Origin: an uncultured Porphyromonadaceae bacterium
GTDB taxonomy: Bacteria > Bacteroidota > Bacteroidia > Bacteroidales > Muribaculaceae
Length of the DNA stretch: 64,000 nt
Direction of reading: 5' to 3'
NCBI GenBank assembly: GCA_902491515.1
Contig: CABUIC010000007.1
Coordinates: forward strand, 44,566-108,565
Both the position numbers and the translations under genes were made by a program. This document shows, one piece after another, positions 18,121 to 27,396 of the stretch; position 1 is the first letter of the stretch; every line of letters begins with the position of its first letter. The notes beneath the pieces are model-generated. The model was not told the DNA's origin. It saw only the letters and a list, made by a program, of their open reading frames with translations, and made no database searches.

Positions 18121-19047
18121 ATGGAAAGAAGAATAAGCTACAAAGACGTAGAAAAAGCCCTTACTGAGGCTTATGAAGAACTCCGCGGCGTCACCGACGG
18201 CACCGAGGACGCCCGCGTCGCCGGCAAGGAAAAGGCCGACGACTTCAATATCGCGATTGTGCTCACCGACGGCCGCACCCTCACCGCCGGCGACACCCGC
18301 ACCCTCGCACCCCTCGGCCGAATTGCCCGCGTGCCCCTAAGCGTCGAATTGCTGAGCCAGAACACTCCCGACGAACTCGCCCAAAAGCGCGGCGGCTGCC
18401 GCTGCTCCTGCGGAAAGAAACCGAAAATCGCTTTCGGCGCACACGCAATCCGCGCCGTCAGCGCTGTGGCTCCTCAGAACGATGCCGACGGCAAATATCA
18501 GGTGCTTCTCGACCGCATCGCCGGCCTGACTGACGGAGCGCCCGTCTTCAGTGACGACCTTTACAAAGTATTGTCCGAAGAGGCCTCGGCCATGAAGATG
18601 GCCGAAGTGCTCAAGGATGCCGGCTACGAGCTGTATGACGACGCCGACAAGTGCCTCGACGTCTATGCAAAGCTTCAGGCGCTCGAACTGAGCACCGAGC
18701 AGCTTGCAATACTCGGCGCCACTATAGCCGCCGACGGCCGCAATCCCCGCTCGGGCGTCTACGCCTTCGACGGCAAGGTTGCCGCAAACGTTGTGGGTCT
18801 CATGGCCCAGAGCAAGGTCGGCCACGGCTGCCGCAAGGTGTGGATGATGAAGACAGGGCTTCCCGCCGCTGCATCATTCGGAGGGACCGTACTGGCCATC
18901 CTTCCCGGATTCGGCGCCATCGCCGTCTATTCGCCCCGGCTTTGCGAGGGCAGCGGCGTCAGCGTCCGTGGAGCAAAGGCTCTTCAGTCAATAGCCCGGA
19001 AGCTCGACCTGAACGTCTTCGCCTCAGCCCGCGTTGCTGTCGAATAA
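18121..19047 (+). CDS. Glutaminase-like protein lacking the catalytic SxxK motif
   Basis: This 308-residue protein resembles the glutaminase (GlsA) family in its second half. ILGATIAADGRNPRSGVYAF, MMKTGLPAAASFGGTVLAI and LPGFGAIAVYSPRL match the conserved end of GlsA enzymes. The N-terminal half aligns in layout (AGDTRTLAPLGRIARVPLSV). Where glutaminases have the nucleophile motif S-x-x-K, this protein has GRIARV (residues 66-71), so the Ser and Lys are absent. It also has a Cys-rich insert GGCRCSCGKKPK (Cys93, 95, 97). Catalysis of glutamine hydrolysis is therefore doubtful, and a binding or altered function is possible. It is a single gene bounded by terminators. Confidence 0.6.
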   Translation: MERRISYKDVEKALTEAYEELRGVTDGTEDARVAGKEKADDFNIAIVLTDGRTLTAGDTRTLAPLGRIARVPLSVELLSQNTPDELAQKRGGCRCSCGKKPKIAFGAHAIRAVSAVAPQNDADGKYQVLLDRIAGLTDGAPVFSDDLYKVLSEEASAMKMAEVLKDAGYELYDDADKCLDVYAKLQALELSTEQLAILGATIAADGRNPRSGVYAFDGKVAANVVGLMAQSKVGHGCRKVWMMKTGLPAAASFGGTVLAILPGFGAIAVYSPRLCEGSGVSVRGAKALQSIARKLDLNVFASARVAVE

Positions 19048-19083
19048 AAGCCTTTTATGGTTGAATGTTATATAATTCTGCGA

Positions 19084-19128
19084 GATAGCCCCGCCACTGC
19101 ACCCGTCAGTGTCGGGGCTATCGTTTCC
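19084..19128 (+). terminator. Terminator after the glutaminase-like gene
   Basis: GATAGCCCCG at 19084-19093 pairs with CGGGGCTATC at 19113-19122, and an inner CACTG/CAGTG pair extends the stem. A short T-rich tail follows. Confidence 0.75.
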
Positions 19129-19208
19129 TATAATTGCTCCCTAACTCATTTTTTTGACCACTTAGGGAGGAAGTACAGGCGAAATTTTACCCGGGCCTCA
19201 TTCTTTTT

Positions 19209-19240
19209 TTTGCTTTGCATTTTGGTTTTTTGTAATTTTG
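19209..19240 (+). promoter_or_regulatory. Promoter of the DedA gene
   Basis: TTTG at 19209-19212 and TAATTTTG at 19233-19240 are spaced by 20 nt, matching the Bacteroidota consensus. The leader is about 35 nt. Confidence 0.75.
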
Positions 19241-19281
19241 TATGGTAATAGAATTCAATACTTCAAGCAAAGCATTTTCAT

Positions 19282-19947
19282 ATGATCGACGCTTTATTGC
19301 AGCCATTGGTGATTTTCGACGCAGCGGCTTTTTTCGATTGGTTCGTGAATAACGCGACCTATCTCTTCGTGTTCGTTTTCATGGTGATAGAAAGCTCTTT
19401 CGTACCCTTCCCTTCCGAAGTGATAGTTCCTCCGGCAGCCTACCTCGCAGTTCAGAAGGGCGACATGAATATCCTTCTCGTAGTTCTCGTCGCCACTGCC
19501 GGCGCCCTCGTTGGAGCGCTGATCAACTACGTGCTCGCCCTCCTCATCGGGCGTCCCGTAGTCTACGCTTTCGCAAACTCGCGCCTCGGACACGCCTGCC
19601 TCATCGATGCCGCAAAAGTCGAGAAAGCCGAAGCTTATTTCGACAAGCACGGAGCCATCTCCACCTTCATCGGCCGACTCATCCCCGCTGTCCGCCAGCT
19701 CATCTCCATTCCCGCAGGAATCGCGAGAATGAACATCTGGGCTTTCTCGCTCTATACAAGCCTCGGAGCTTTACTCTGGAACGGCATCCTCGCAGGTCTC
19801 GGATGGTGGCTCGCCCAGCATGTCACCCTCAGCCAGCTTTACGAGGCTGTTGAAAAATATAACTCTTACCTTACGATGGCCGGCTTCGCTCTCCTCGCGC
19901 TGTGCATTCTCTACATCGTATGGCACGCATTCAGAAAAAAGAAATGA
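19282..19947 (+). CDS. DedA family (VTT domain) membrane protein
   Basis: This 221-residue DedA/VTT protein has an N-terminal re-entrant-type hydrophobic segment with FVPFPSEVIVPPAAYLA. The family signature is FIGRLIPAVRQLISIPAGIA, and two C-terminal helices follow. DedA proteins are linked to flipping of phospholipid or undecaprenyl-phosphate carriers across the inner membrane. A cytoplasmic basic tail (RKKK) ends the protein. Its stop overlaps the start of rpe by 4 nt (ATGA), so the two genes are translationally coupled. Confidence 0.9.
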   Translation: MIDALLQPLVIFDAAAFFDWFVNNATYLFVFVFMVIESSFVPFPSEVIVPPAAYLAVQKGDMNILLVVLVATAGALVGALINYVLALLIGRPVVYAFANSRLGHACLIDAAKVEKAEAYFDKHGAISTFIGRLIPAVRQLISIPAGIARMNIWAFSLYTSLGALLWNGILAGLGWWLAQHVTLSQLYEAVEKYNSYLTMAGFALLALCILYIVWHAFRKKK

Positions 19948-20588
19948 TAGTCTCCCCCTCCATACTCTCGGCGGATTTCGCCAATCTCGGACGCGACATC
20001 CGAATGCTTCAGGAAAGCGACGCGCAGTGGATTCACTGCGACGTCATGGACGGCGTCTTCGTGCCCAACATCTCTTTCGGTTTCCCGGTTATTAAATCCG
20101 TCAGTGAGCTCACGGACAAAGTGATTGACGTCCACCTTATGATTGTCGACCCGGGCCGATACGTCGGCGCCGTCCGCGACGCCGGAGCCCATATCATGAA
20201 CGTACATCAGGAAGCCTGCACGCACCTCCACCGCACAGTCCAGGCCATCAGGGATGCCGGAATGAAAGCCGCGGTCACCCTGAATCCCGCCACGCCCGTA
20301 TGCATGCTCGAAGACATTGTCGGCGACCTCGACATGGTGCTCCTCATGAGTGTCAATCCCGGCTTCGGAGGCCAGAAATTCATCGAACACACCCTCGAGA
20401 AGACGCGCCGCCTCCGCCGCCTGATTGACGAAAGCGGCTCGAAGGCTCTGATTCAAATAGACGGCGGAGTAAACCTCACTACCGGAGCGGCCCTCGCCGA
20501 AGCAGGCGCCGACGTCCTCGTGGCCGGGAACGCCGTTTTCAAGGCGCAGGACCCAAAGGCCGTAATATCCGCTTTGAAAGCTCTCTAA
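19944..20588 (+). CDS. rpe: Ribulose-phosphate 3-epimerase
   Basis: This 214-residue TIM-barrel enzyme interconverts ribulose-5-phosphate and xylulose-5-phosphate in the pentose phosphate pathway. Motifs include SPSILSADFANLGRDI, HCDVMDGVFVPNISFG (metal-binding His and Asp), DVHLMIVDPGRYV, MSVNPGFGGQKFI and IQIDGGVN. The ATG at 19944 overlaps the DedA stop. The length is normal for the family. Confidence 0.96.
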   Translation: MIVSPSILSADFANLGRDIRMLQESDAQWIHCDVMDGVFVPNISFGFPVIKSVSELTDKVIDVHLMIVDPGRYVGAVRDAGAHIMNVHQEACTHLHRTVQAIRDAGMKAAVTLNPATPVCMLEDIVGDLDMVLLMSVNPGFGGQKFIEHTLEKTRRLRRLIDESGSKALIQIDGGVNLTTGAALAEAGADVLVAGNAVFKAQDPKAVISALKAL

Positions 20589-20630
20589 ACCATTATCTTA
20601 ACATCAACCAATCAAACACACAGCGAAACA

Positions 20631-23456
20631 ATGACCGACAGCTTCGACGACTATGACTTCGGAATGGACGTTCCGCGTCAGCCAAGGGAAAGAACCCATG
20701 TTAAAGTCAACAACGCCCGGCCTTCCGCGCAGGACCGCCCGGAAACAAGGGTTAAGAACAACGATACGAAGCAGGACCGCCCGCGGCGCACTGGATCGGC
20801 CGCATCTGCTTCCGCAACCTCAGGACGTACAGCAACGACAAAGCGTCCCGCTCCCGCTCGTCATCCGAAAGAGCCTAAATACGGCATAAAGGACTTCCTT
20901 TCAGACTACCGCACGCATTTCGCATTCGGCTTCATGCTCTGCGTACTGGCCGTCGTGATGGTCGGAGTGTCCGTAAGTTTCTTCTTCAACGGCCAGCTCG
21001 ACCAGAGCGTCACCCACGGCCGCACGATTGCCGAAATCGTGGAGTCCGGCGAAACCGTCGGCAATGCCGGAGGTGCCGTCGGCGCCCGCTTCGCCCGTTT
21101 TCTTATGGTCGACACTCTCGGCGTCGGCTCTTTCGTGATTGCCGTTTATCTCTTCCTCACGGGCCTCTGGTGCATGAGGGTCATCCGCATAAACTTCGTA
21201 ACCCTCACCTTCAAGAGCCTCTATTCCGCCGTGGCCCTCTCTCTCATTCTCGGCCTCCTGACCTTCCACACCGAGGGTTTCTTCCATCTCGGAGGGAACC
21301 ACGGTTATTACATCAACGACCTCATCCAGCGGTTCGCGGGCTCTCTCGGAGCCTATGCCGTGGCGCTCGTCCTTCTCGGTGGCCTGGTTGCTATATATAT
21401 GCACCCGCTGCGGACCTTCTTCCGCTGGGCCCTCTCCGCCATGAGAGGCGTGAAGAAAAGGATTCCCGAAGGACTCGGAGAGAAAGTGGGAGCGCTTGTA
21501 AAGCCTTCGCCCGTGAGCATAAGCTCGCTCGATGAGTCCGAGGACGCCCCGGCTCAGGCTCAGGCTCAGGCTCAGGCTGTTGAGTCGGATACGGAAGAAG
21601 CCAATCCGGATTCTTATGACGAGGACGAGGCAGAAGCACCCGCCCATGGAGATACCGAGGAAGAAAGTATCGACAATAATTCCTACACCGCTCCCGACAT
21701 TGACGCGCTCGACGACGAAGACTGGCCCCGCAAGTCTGCACTGGTACGCACAGTCGCCGAGGTAGCCTCCACTGTTTCCTCAGAGCCCGCAGAAGAAATG
21801 CCTGCCACCACACTCACCCCCGTCGCGCCAAAGCTCACCATAACAAATATGGCCACCGAGGGCGACACCGAGCACTCCGTCGAGCCCCTCGACGAACCGG
21901 AAATCCGCGACGGCCAGCACCTCGGCCTCGACCAGCCTTACGACCACCGCGCCGAACTCGGCCATTTCAGGACACCGTCTACCGAAATCCTCATCGACCG
22001 TCCCTCTGCCGTAAAAATCGACGAGGACGAGCAGCAGAAGAATACGGACCTCATTGTCAACGCCCTGCGCAGCTACGGAGTCGAGATTGCCGACGTACGC
22101 GCGACCATCGGCCCGACAGTCACTCTGTTTGAAATCGTTCCAGCCGAAGGTGTCAAGATTGCCAAAATCAAGAATCTTGAGGACGATATCGCCATGAATC
22201 TCGCCGCCCTCGGAATCCGAATCATTGCTCCGATGCCCGGCAAGGGGACAATCGGCATCGAGGTCCCGAACCGCAATCCGCAGATTGTCGGAATCCGCAC
22301 GGTCCTTGAAAGCGAGGCTTACGCCAGAGCCAGGGCCAAGATGGCACTCCCCATGGCTCTCGGCGCCACTATCTCAAACGACATATTCATCGCCGACCTC
22401 ACCAAGATGCCTCATCTTCTCGTGGCCGGCGCCACGGGACAAGGCAAGTCCGTGGGCCTTAACGCGATTATTATGTCGCTAATCTACGCCAAGCACCCCT
22501 CGGAGCTGAAATTCGTGCTCATCGACCCCAAGCGCGTCGAATTCAGCGTCTACAAGGCCCTCGAAAAGCACTACATGGCAATGCTTCCAGACGAGGAGAA
22601 TCCCATCATCACCGACCCCATGAAGGCCGTCTCCACGCTCCAGAGCCTCTGCGAGGAGATGGAGGCCCGGTATGACCTTCTCAGCGAAGCCGGTGTACGC
22701 GACCTCGCCAAGTACAACGAGCGCTTCTGCCAGCGGAGGCTCAGCCCCGCGAAGGGGCACAGATACCTCCCCTACATCGTGATTATCGTCGACGAGTTCG
22801 CCGACCTGACAATGGTGGCAGGCAAGGACGTCTCCCTCCCCATCGCCCGCATCGCCCAGAAGGCGCGGGCTGTGGGTATGCACATGATTCTTGCCACACA
22901 GCGCCCCTCGACTGACGTCATTACCGGCATGATCAAGGCGAATTTCCCCGGACGTATCGCCTTCCGCGTTCAGCAGATGGTCGACTCCCGCACAATCCTC
23001 GACTCCCCCGGCGCTAACCGCCTCATCGGCCGCGGCGATATGCTCTTCAGCAACAGCGGCCAGATGGAACGCGTGCAGTGCGCGCTTGTTGAAACCGAAG
23101 AAATCGAGGCCGTTGTCGGACATATCGCCTCTCAGATCGGATACAGCTCCGCTTATCCCCTACCCGAGCCCCCGGCGGTCGACGGCGGTGCCGCAGGACC
23201 CGTCGACCTCTCCGGCGGTTCTGTGGAAATCGGAAAGAGGGACGACACATTCATGCAGTGCGCGCGCTTCGTCGGTACGCAGACCGTTGCCTCCACATCG
23301 ATGCTCCAGCGCAAGTTCAAAATCGGCTTCAACCGTGCCGGTCGAATCATGGAAGACCTCCAGAACCTCGGCATCGTCGGCCCCCCCAACGGCTCCAACC
23401 CGCGTCAGGTCCTCATGACCCTCGACGAAGTGGAGAACGTGCTCAATAACCTCTGA
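20631..23456 (+). CDS. ftsK: DNA translocase FtsK
   Basis: This 941-residue protein is a full-length FtsK/SpoIIIE translocase that pumps DNA at the septum. In order it has a basic, disordered N-terminus (1-85), four membrane helices (about 95-265) and an acidic linker of roughly 150 residues with an AQAQAQAQ repeat. A motor domain with Walker A GATGQGKSVGLNA (near residue 600) and Walker B IVIIVDEFADLTM follows. The C-terminal gamma winged-helix domain (STSMLQRKFKIGFNRAGRIM) reads KOPS-type sites. It is followed 37 nt later by a LolA-like gene on the same strand, a common Bacteroidetes arrangement. Confidence 0.95.
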   Translation: MTDSFDDYDFGMDVPRQPRERTHVKVNNARPSAQDRPETRVKNNDTKQDRPRRTGSAASASATSGRTATTKRPAPARHPKEPKYGIKDFLSDYRTHFAFGFMLCVLAVVMVGVSVSFFFNGQLDQSVTHGRTIAEIVESGETVGNAGGAVGARFARFLMVDTLGVGSFVIAVYLFLTGLWCMRVIRINFVTLTFKSLYSAVALSLILGLLTFHTEGFFHLGGNHGYYINDLIQRFAGSLGAYAVALVLLGGLVAIYMHPLRTFFRWALSAMRGVKKRIPEGLGEKVGALVKPSPVSISSLDESEDAPAQAQAQAQAVESDTEEANPDSYDEDEAEAPAHGDTEEESIDNNSYTAPDIDALDDEDWPRKSALVRTVAEVASTVSSEPAEEMPATTLTPVAPKLTITNMATEGDTEHSVEPLDEPEIRDGQHLGLDQPYDHRAELGHFRTPSTEILIDRPSAVKIDEDEQQKNTDLIVNALRSYGVEIADVRATIGPTVTLFEIVPAEGVKIAKIKNLEDDIAMNLAALGIRIIAPMPGKGTIGIEVPNRNPQIVGIRTVLESEAYARARAKMALPMALGATISNDIFIADLTKMPHLLVAGATGQGKSVGLNAIIMSLIYAKHPSELKFVLIDPKRVEFSVYKALEKHYMAMLPDEENPIITDPMKAVSTLQSLCEEMEARYDLLSEAGVRDLAKYNERFCQRRLSPAKGHRYLPYIVIIVDEFADLTMVAGKDVSLPIARIAQKARAVGMHMILATQRPSTDVITGMIKANFPGRIAFRVQQMVDSRTILDSPGANRLIGRGDMLFSNSGQMERVQCALVETEEIEAVVGHIASQIGYSSAYPLPEPPAVDGGAAGPVDLSGGSVEIGKRDDTFMQCARFVGTQTVASTSMLQRKFKIGFNRAGRIMEDLQNLGIVGPPNGSNPRQVLMTLDEVENVLNNL
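21552..21578 (+). repeat. In-frame hexanucleotide repeat in ftsK
   Basis: GCTCAG is repeated four and a half times in tandem, encoding alternating Ala-Gln in the acidic linker of FtsK. The 6-nt unit keeps the frame, so copy-number change would alter linker length only. Confidence 0.85.
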
Positions 23457-23493
23457 ACCCTCCGCCCCTCGCGGGCGTTTATCTGAATAAGAA

Positions 23494-24120
23494 ATGAAAC
23501 TACGGAACATCTTCACGGCCATGCTTCTCTCGCTCGGCATACTCTTCGCCTCCGCGGCCGACAGGACCACAGCCGCCGCTCTGCTCGAGCGCTGCACCGC
23601 GGCCATCAAGTCGGCGGGAGCCGTCAGCATGGACTTCACAATTGCCGGCAACGGTGGTGATTTCCGCGGGAAAATCACCATGTCCGGAAATGCCTTCGCC
23701 ATGGTTGTCCCCGGAGTAAGGGTATGGTTCGACGGGCGGACACAATGGACCCTCCTCGAGGACCAGAGCACCGTCAACATCACCGAGCCCACTCTCGACG
23801 AACTCATGGAATCGAAGCCCTTCGTCATCCTATCAAACTACGCCAGCCGTTATAGCGCCAGACGCGTCGAGGGTGCTCCCGCCGGACAGAAGAGAGTGCT
23901 CCTGACCCCTTCAGGCAAGAGCGAGGCCGGAATTCTGAACGCCACACTGACTGTCTCGGACAGAACCTCGCTTCCAACCCAAGTGGACATCATGTTCAAC
24001 AACGGCTCGGAAATCAAAGCCACCGTGCAGTCCGCGAACAAAATCCCCCGCCCTAACCCCGCGGCTTTCCGCTTCAATCCCAAGGACTATGAGGCCACGG
24101 AAATAGTTGACCTCAGATAA
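23494..24120 (+). CDS. LolA-like outer membrane lipoprotein carrier protein
   Basis: This 208-residue periplasmic protein has a signal peptide (to about residue 22, LFASAAD) and the LolA/LolB-like half-barrel pattern. Strands include SMDFTIAGNGGDFRGKITMS, FAMVVPGVRVWFDGRTQWTL and QVDIMFNNGSEIKATVQ. Family members carry lipoproteins from the inner to the outer membrane. It follows ftsK closely and precedes trxB by 18 nt, probably within one transcript. Confidence 0.75.
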   Translation: MKLRNIFTAMLLSLGILFASAADRTTAAALLERCTAAIKSAGAVSMDFTIAGNGGDFRGKITMSGNAFAMVVPGVRVWFDGRTQWTLLEDQSTVNITEPTLDELMESKPFVILSNYASRYSARRVEGAPAGQKRVLLTPSGKSEAGILNATLTVSDRTSLPTQVDIMFNNGSEIKATVQSANKIPRPNPAAFRFNPKDYEATEIVDLR

Positions 24121-24138
24121 TTTTCAATCATTCAGCGT

Positions 24139-25074
24139 ATGAAGACAAAATGCCTTATCATAGGTTCGGGACCCGCCGGCTACACCGCCGCCATCTACGC
24201 ATCCCGCGCCAATCTCCAGCCCGTCATCATCGAAGGCCCCCAACCCGGCGGACAGCTCACCACCACCACCGAGGTCGAGAACTTCCCCGGCTATTTCGAG
24301 GGAGTCCAGGGCCCCAAGCTTATGGAAGACCTCCGCGCCCAGGCCCTACGGTTCGGCGCACAGACTATCTCCGGAATGGTCACCGACATCGACCTGTCCT
24401 CGCGTCCCTTCAAGGCTGAAGTCGACGGTGGAAAAGAATCCGTCGAGGCAGAGACCGTTATCATCTCCACCGGCGCCTCCGCCCGTTATCTCGGGCTGCC
24501 GGACGAAAAGAAGTATCAGGGCCTCGGGGTGAGCGCCTGCGCCACCTGCGACGGCTTCTTCTTCCGCAAGCGCCCGGTGGCCGTTGTCGGTGGCGGCGAC
24601 ACAGCATGCGAGGAGGCCCTCTATCTGGCAGGACTTGCCTCTAAAGTCTATCTCATCGTCCGCAAAGACTATCTCCGCGCATCCAAGGTGATGCAGCGTC
24701 GCGTGTTCGAGAACGAAAAAATCGAAGTGCTCTTCAACACCAACACCATCGGGCTCGAAGGCGCCGAGCTCCTCGAGAAGGCCCGCCTCGTGCGCTTCAA
24801 GGGCACACCGGAAGAAGAGGAATTCTCAATCGACATCGACGGCTTCTTCCTCGCAATCGGCCACCAGCCCAACACGAAGATTTTCATTGGAAAAATCGAG
24901 CTCGACGAGCAGGGCTATATCGTAACCCGCGGACGCGGAACGGCTACGAGCGTCGAAGGCGTCTTCGCCGCCGGCGACGTCGCAGACCCGCACTACCAGC
25001 AGGCCATCTCCGCCGCAGGAATGGGCTGCCGCGCCGCACTCGACGCCGAGCGCTTCCTTATGCTCCACGAATAA
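24139..25074 (+). CDS. trxB: Thioredoxin-disulfide reductase
   Basis: This 311-residue flavoprotein moves electrons from NADPH to thioredoxin. It has the FAD motif IIGSGPAGYTAAIYASRAN, the redox-active CATCDGFFF motif near residue 134-138, the NADPH motif VVGGGDTACEEALYL and the C-terminal FAD motif VFAAGDVADPHYQQAISAAG. The length is typical of low-molecular-weight TrxB. ybaK starts 1 nt after its stop. Confidence 0.96.
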   Translation: MKTKCLIIGSGPAGYTAAIYASRANLQPVIIEGPQPGGQLTTTTEVENFPGYFEGVQGPKLMEDLRAQALRFGAQTISGMVTDIDLSSRPFKAEVDGGKESVEAETVIISTGASARYLGLPDEKKYQGLGVSACATCDGFFFRKRPVAVVGGGDTACEEALYLAGLASKVYLIVRKDYLRASKVMQRRVFENEKIEVLFNTNTIGLEGAELLEKARLVRFKGTPEEEEFSIDIDGFFLAIGHQPNTKIFIGKIELDEQGYIVTRGRGTATSVEGVFAAGDVADPHYQQAISAAGMGCRAALDAERFLMLHE

Positions 25075-25075
25075 A

Positions 25076-25564
25076 ATGGGCAAGAACGACATTAAGAAAA
25101 CCAACGCCGCCCGTCTCCTCGACAAGGCCGGGATTGCATATGAGCTTATCCCCTACTCCGTCGACGAAAACAACCTCGCCGCCGACCATGTGGCCGAAGC
25201 CCTCGGCGAGGACATTCGTCAGGTCTTCAAGACTATCGTGCTCCACGGCGAGAAAGTCGGCCATTTCGTGTGCGTCGTCCCCGGCGATGCCGAAATCGAC
25301 CTCAAGAAAGCGGCCTCCGCGGCCGGAGCCAAGAAGGCCGAGCTCATTCCCATGAAGGAGCTTCTGCCCCTGACGGGTTACATCCGGGGGGGATGCTCGC
25401 CGGTAGGAATGAAAAAACCGTTTCCGACCTTCTTCCATTCCACCGCAACCGACTTCGACTCCATCTACGTAAGCGCCGGACAACGCGGCCTTCAGTTCAA
25501 AATCAAGCCTCAGGACCTGATAGACTTCGTCGGAGCTTCGGTCTGCGATATTATTAAGGAATAA
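25076..25564 (+). CDS. ybaK: Cys-tRNA(Pro)/Cys-tRNA(Cys) deacylase, YbaK family
   Basis: This 162-residue protein of the YbaK/EbsC editing family removes mischarged amino acids from tRNA. It shows HVAEALGEDIRQVFKTIVLH with a conserved Lys, KKAELIPMKELLPLTGYIRG, and GGCSPVGMKKPFPTFFH, all hallmarks of YbaK. It is placed between trxB and aroC with gaps of only 1 nt, so the three are probably co-transcribed. Confidence 0.92.
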   Translation: MGKNDIKKTNAARLLDKAGIAYELIPYSVDENNLAADHVAEALGEDIRQVFKTIVLHGEKVGHFVCVVPGDAEIDLKKAASAAGAKKAELIPMKELLPLTGYIRGGCSPVGMKKPFPTFFHSTATDFDSIYVSAGQRGLQFKIKPQDLIDFVGASVCDIIKE

Positions 25565-25565
25565 G

Positions 25566-26525
25566 ATGAATACCTTCGGGCGCCTTTTCCGCCTCACCGA
25601 CTTCGGCGAGAGCCACGGTCCCGCCATAGGCGGTGTCATCGACGGTATGCCCGCGGGCATAGTCTTCGACGAGGGGCTCCTGCGCACGGAAATGCGGCGG
25701 CGGCGCCCCGGTGCTCCGGGCACCACCCCGAGGCGCGAGGACGACGAGGTCGAAGTCCTTTCCGGCATATACAAAGGCTTCACCACCGGAGCGCCGATAG
25801 GTTTCATCATCCGCAACACCGACGCCCGGCCCTCCGACTACCGCAACACCCCCGCCGCTCCGCGGCCGAATCATGCCGATTATACCTATTCGGTGAAATA
25901 CAGCCGATTCAACGACCCCAGCGGAGGCGGACGTTCCTCGGCGCGGCAGACCGCCTGCCGCACCGTCGCCGGAGCTTTCGCAAAGATGGCGCTCCGCAAA
26001 CTCCTTCCGGAACTTGAGATTCACACCGTCCTCGAGCAGTCATTGGAAAACATCCTCACGGCCCGCGCTGAGGGCGACAGCGTCGGAGGGGCCGTAAGCT
26101 GCACCGTCACAGGTCTCCCCGCCGGACTCGGCGAACCCGTCTACGGCAAACTCCATGCCCGACTCGCCGAGGCCATGATGGGTATCAACGCCGCCCATGG
26201 ATTCGAATACGGCACAGGATTCACCCTCGCTAAAGCCAGAGGCTCCGAAGTGGTCGACGAATTCTATACCGACGAGGACGGCACCGTCCGTACCCGCCAC
26301 AACCACTCCGGAGGCATTCAGGGTGGCATCTCCAACGGCATGCCTGTCACATTCCGCGTGGCTTTCAAGCCTACCCCCACCTTCGCTAAAATGACTCCCT
26401 CCGGCTCCCGGACAGGACGTCATGACCCTTGCGTTGCCCTCAGGGCCGTCCCCGTGGTCGAAGCCATGACCGCCATGGTCCTCCTGGACGCACTGCTCCT
26501 CCGCAGAGCTTACGAGGGTATATGA
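25566..26525 (+). CDS. aroC: Chorismate synthase (shortened form)
   Basis: This enzyme makes chorismate from EPSP, the last common step of aromatic synthesis. Clear family motifs are NTFGRLFRLTDFGESHGPAI, GGGRSSARQTACRTVAGAFA, GEPVYGKLHARLAEAMMGIN, NHSGGIQGGISNGMPV and GRHDPCVALRAVPVVEAM. The length is 319 residues against roughly 350-365 for most relatives. The missing part falls after LELEIHT-like residues (about 160-170), where other enzymes have about 35 residues before the EGDSVGG motif. The flanking motifs are intact and in frame. It overlaps the radical SAM gene by 4 nt. Confidence 0.92.
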   Translation: MNTFGRLFRLTDFGESHGPAIGGVIDGMPAGIVFDEGLLRTEMRRRRPGAPGTTPRREDDEVEVLSGIYKGFTTGAPIGFIIRNTDARPSDYRNTPAAPRPNHADYTYSVKYSRFNDPSGGGRSSARQTACRTVAGAFAKMALRKLLPELEIHTVLEQSLENILTARAEGDSVGGAVSCTVTGLPAGLGEPVYGKLHARLAEAMMGINAAHGFEYGTGFTLAKARGSEVVDEFYTDEDGTVRTRHNHSGGIQGGISNGMPVTFRVAFKPTPTFAKMTPSGSRTGRHDPCVALRAVPVVEAMTAMVLLDALLLRRAYEGI

Positions 26526-27394
26526 AAACTTACGCCGAATACCTCGCGCAGTTTTTCGAGGGAAAAGTCCAGAAACTGCCGATTGACACCGCACGCGGAT
26601 GCCCGAACCGCGACGGCTCCATCGGCACGGGCGGTTGCTCCTACTGCCTTAACGCCGCCTTCTCTCCGGACTACGGGAAACGCGCACTTGGCATAAACGA
26701 ACAGATTGCCCGCGGTAAGAAATTTTTTGCCGGAAAATACGGAAGTATGCGCTATCTTGCATACTTCCAATGTGAGACGCCCACCAATACTGACCTCCCA
26801 ACCCAGCTCGCCGACTACTCGGAAGCCCTCACACCCGAAGACATCGTTGGCCTCGTCTTGGCCACACGCCCCGACTGCATCCCCGACGAGCTCATCGACC
26901 TCCTGGTCGAGCTACCGAAGCCGGTATTCATCGAAATCGGAGCCGAAAGCATGCACGACGCTACCTTGGAACGCGTAAACCGCCGACACACCGTCGAGCA
27001 GATAGTCGACGCAGTCCGCCGTTGCGCCGCGGCCGGTCTGCATGTTGGTCTCCACCTCATTTTCGGCCTCCCCGACGAAGATGAGGAAATGATGCTCGAT
27101 AGCGTCCGCCGGATAAACGAACTACCGATAGAAAGCATCAAGTTCCATCACCTACAGATACTTCGCGGCACCGAATTAGGCCGACAATGGGAGCGCGGCC
27201 AACTCCGGGACATCATCAGTTACACCCCCGAGCGCTACGCCGCCCTCTGCCACCGCGTCCTCGCCCTACTCCGGCCCGACATCGCCGTCGAGCGCTTCCT
27301 CTCCCAATCCCCCCGACACCTCGTCCTCCACCCCCGCTGGAACCTAAAGCCCTCCGCCTTCGCAAAAGCACTGGATGAGCGGCTGGATGAGTAG
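26522..27394 (+). CDS. TIGR01212-type radical SAM protein (YhcC-like)
   Basis: This 290-residue radical SAM protein has the YhcC/TIGR01212 start TYAEYLAQFFEGKVQKLPID. The iron-sulfur ligands lie in CPNRDGSIGTGGCSYCLNAA, and YFQCETPTNTDLPTQL, EIGAESMHDATLERVNRRH and GLHLIFGLPDEDEEMM follow. The substrate is not established for this family. The ATG at 26522 overlaps the end of aroC. The final residues LDERLDE come from a 12-bp tandem repeat that continues into the end of the adjacent mobile element, so the C-terminus may have been altered by that insertion. Confidence 0.88.
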   Translation: MKTYAEYLAQFFEGKVQKLPIDTARGCPNRDGSIGTGGCSYCLNAAFSPDYGKRALGINEQIARGKKFFAGKYGSMRYLAYFQCETPTNTDLPTQLADYSEALTPEDIVGLVLATRPDCIPDELIDLLVELPKPVFIEIGAESMHDATLERVNRRHTVEQIVDAVRRCAAAGLHVGLHLIFGLPDEDEEMMLDSVRRINELPIESIKFHHLQILRGTELGRQWERGQLRDIISYTPERYAALCHRVLALLRPDIAVERFLSQSPRHLVLHPRWNLKPSAFAKALDERLDE

Positions 27395-27396
27395 CT

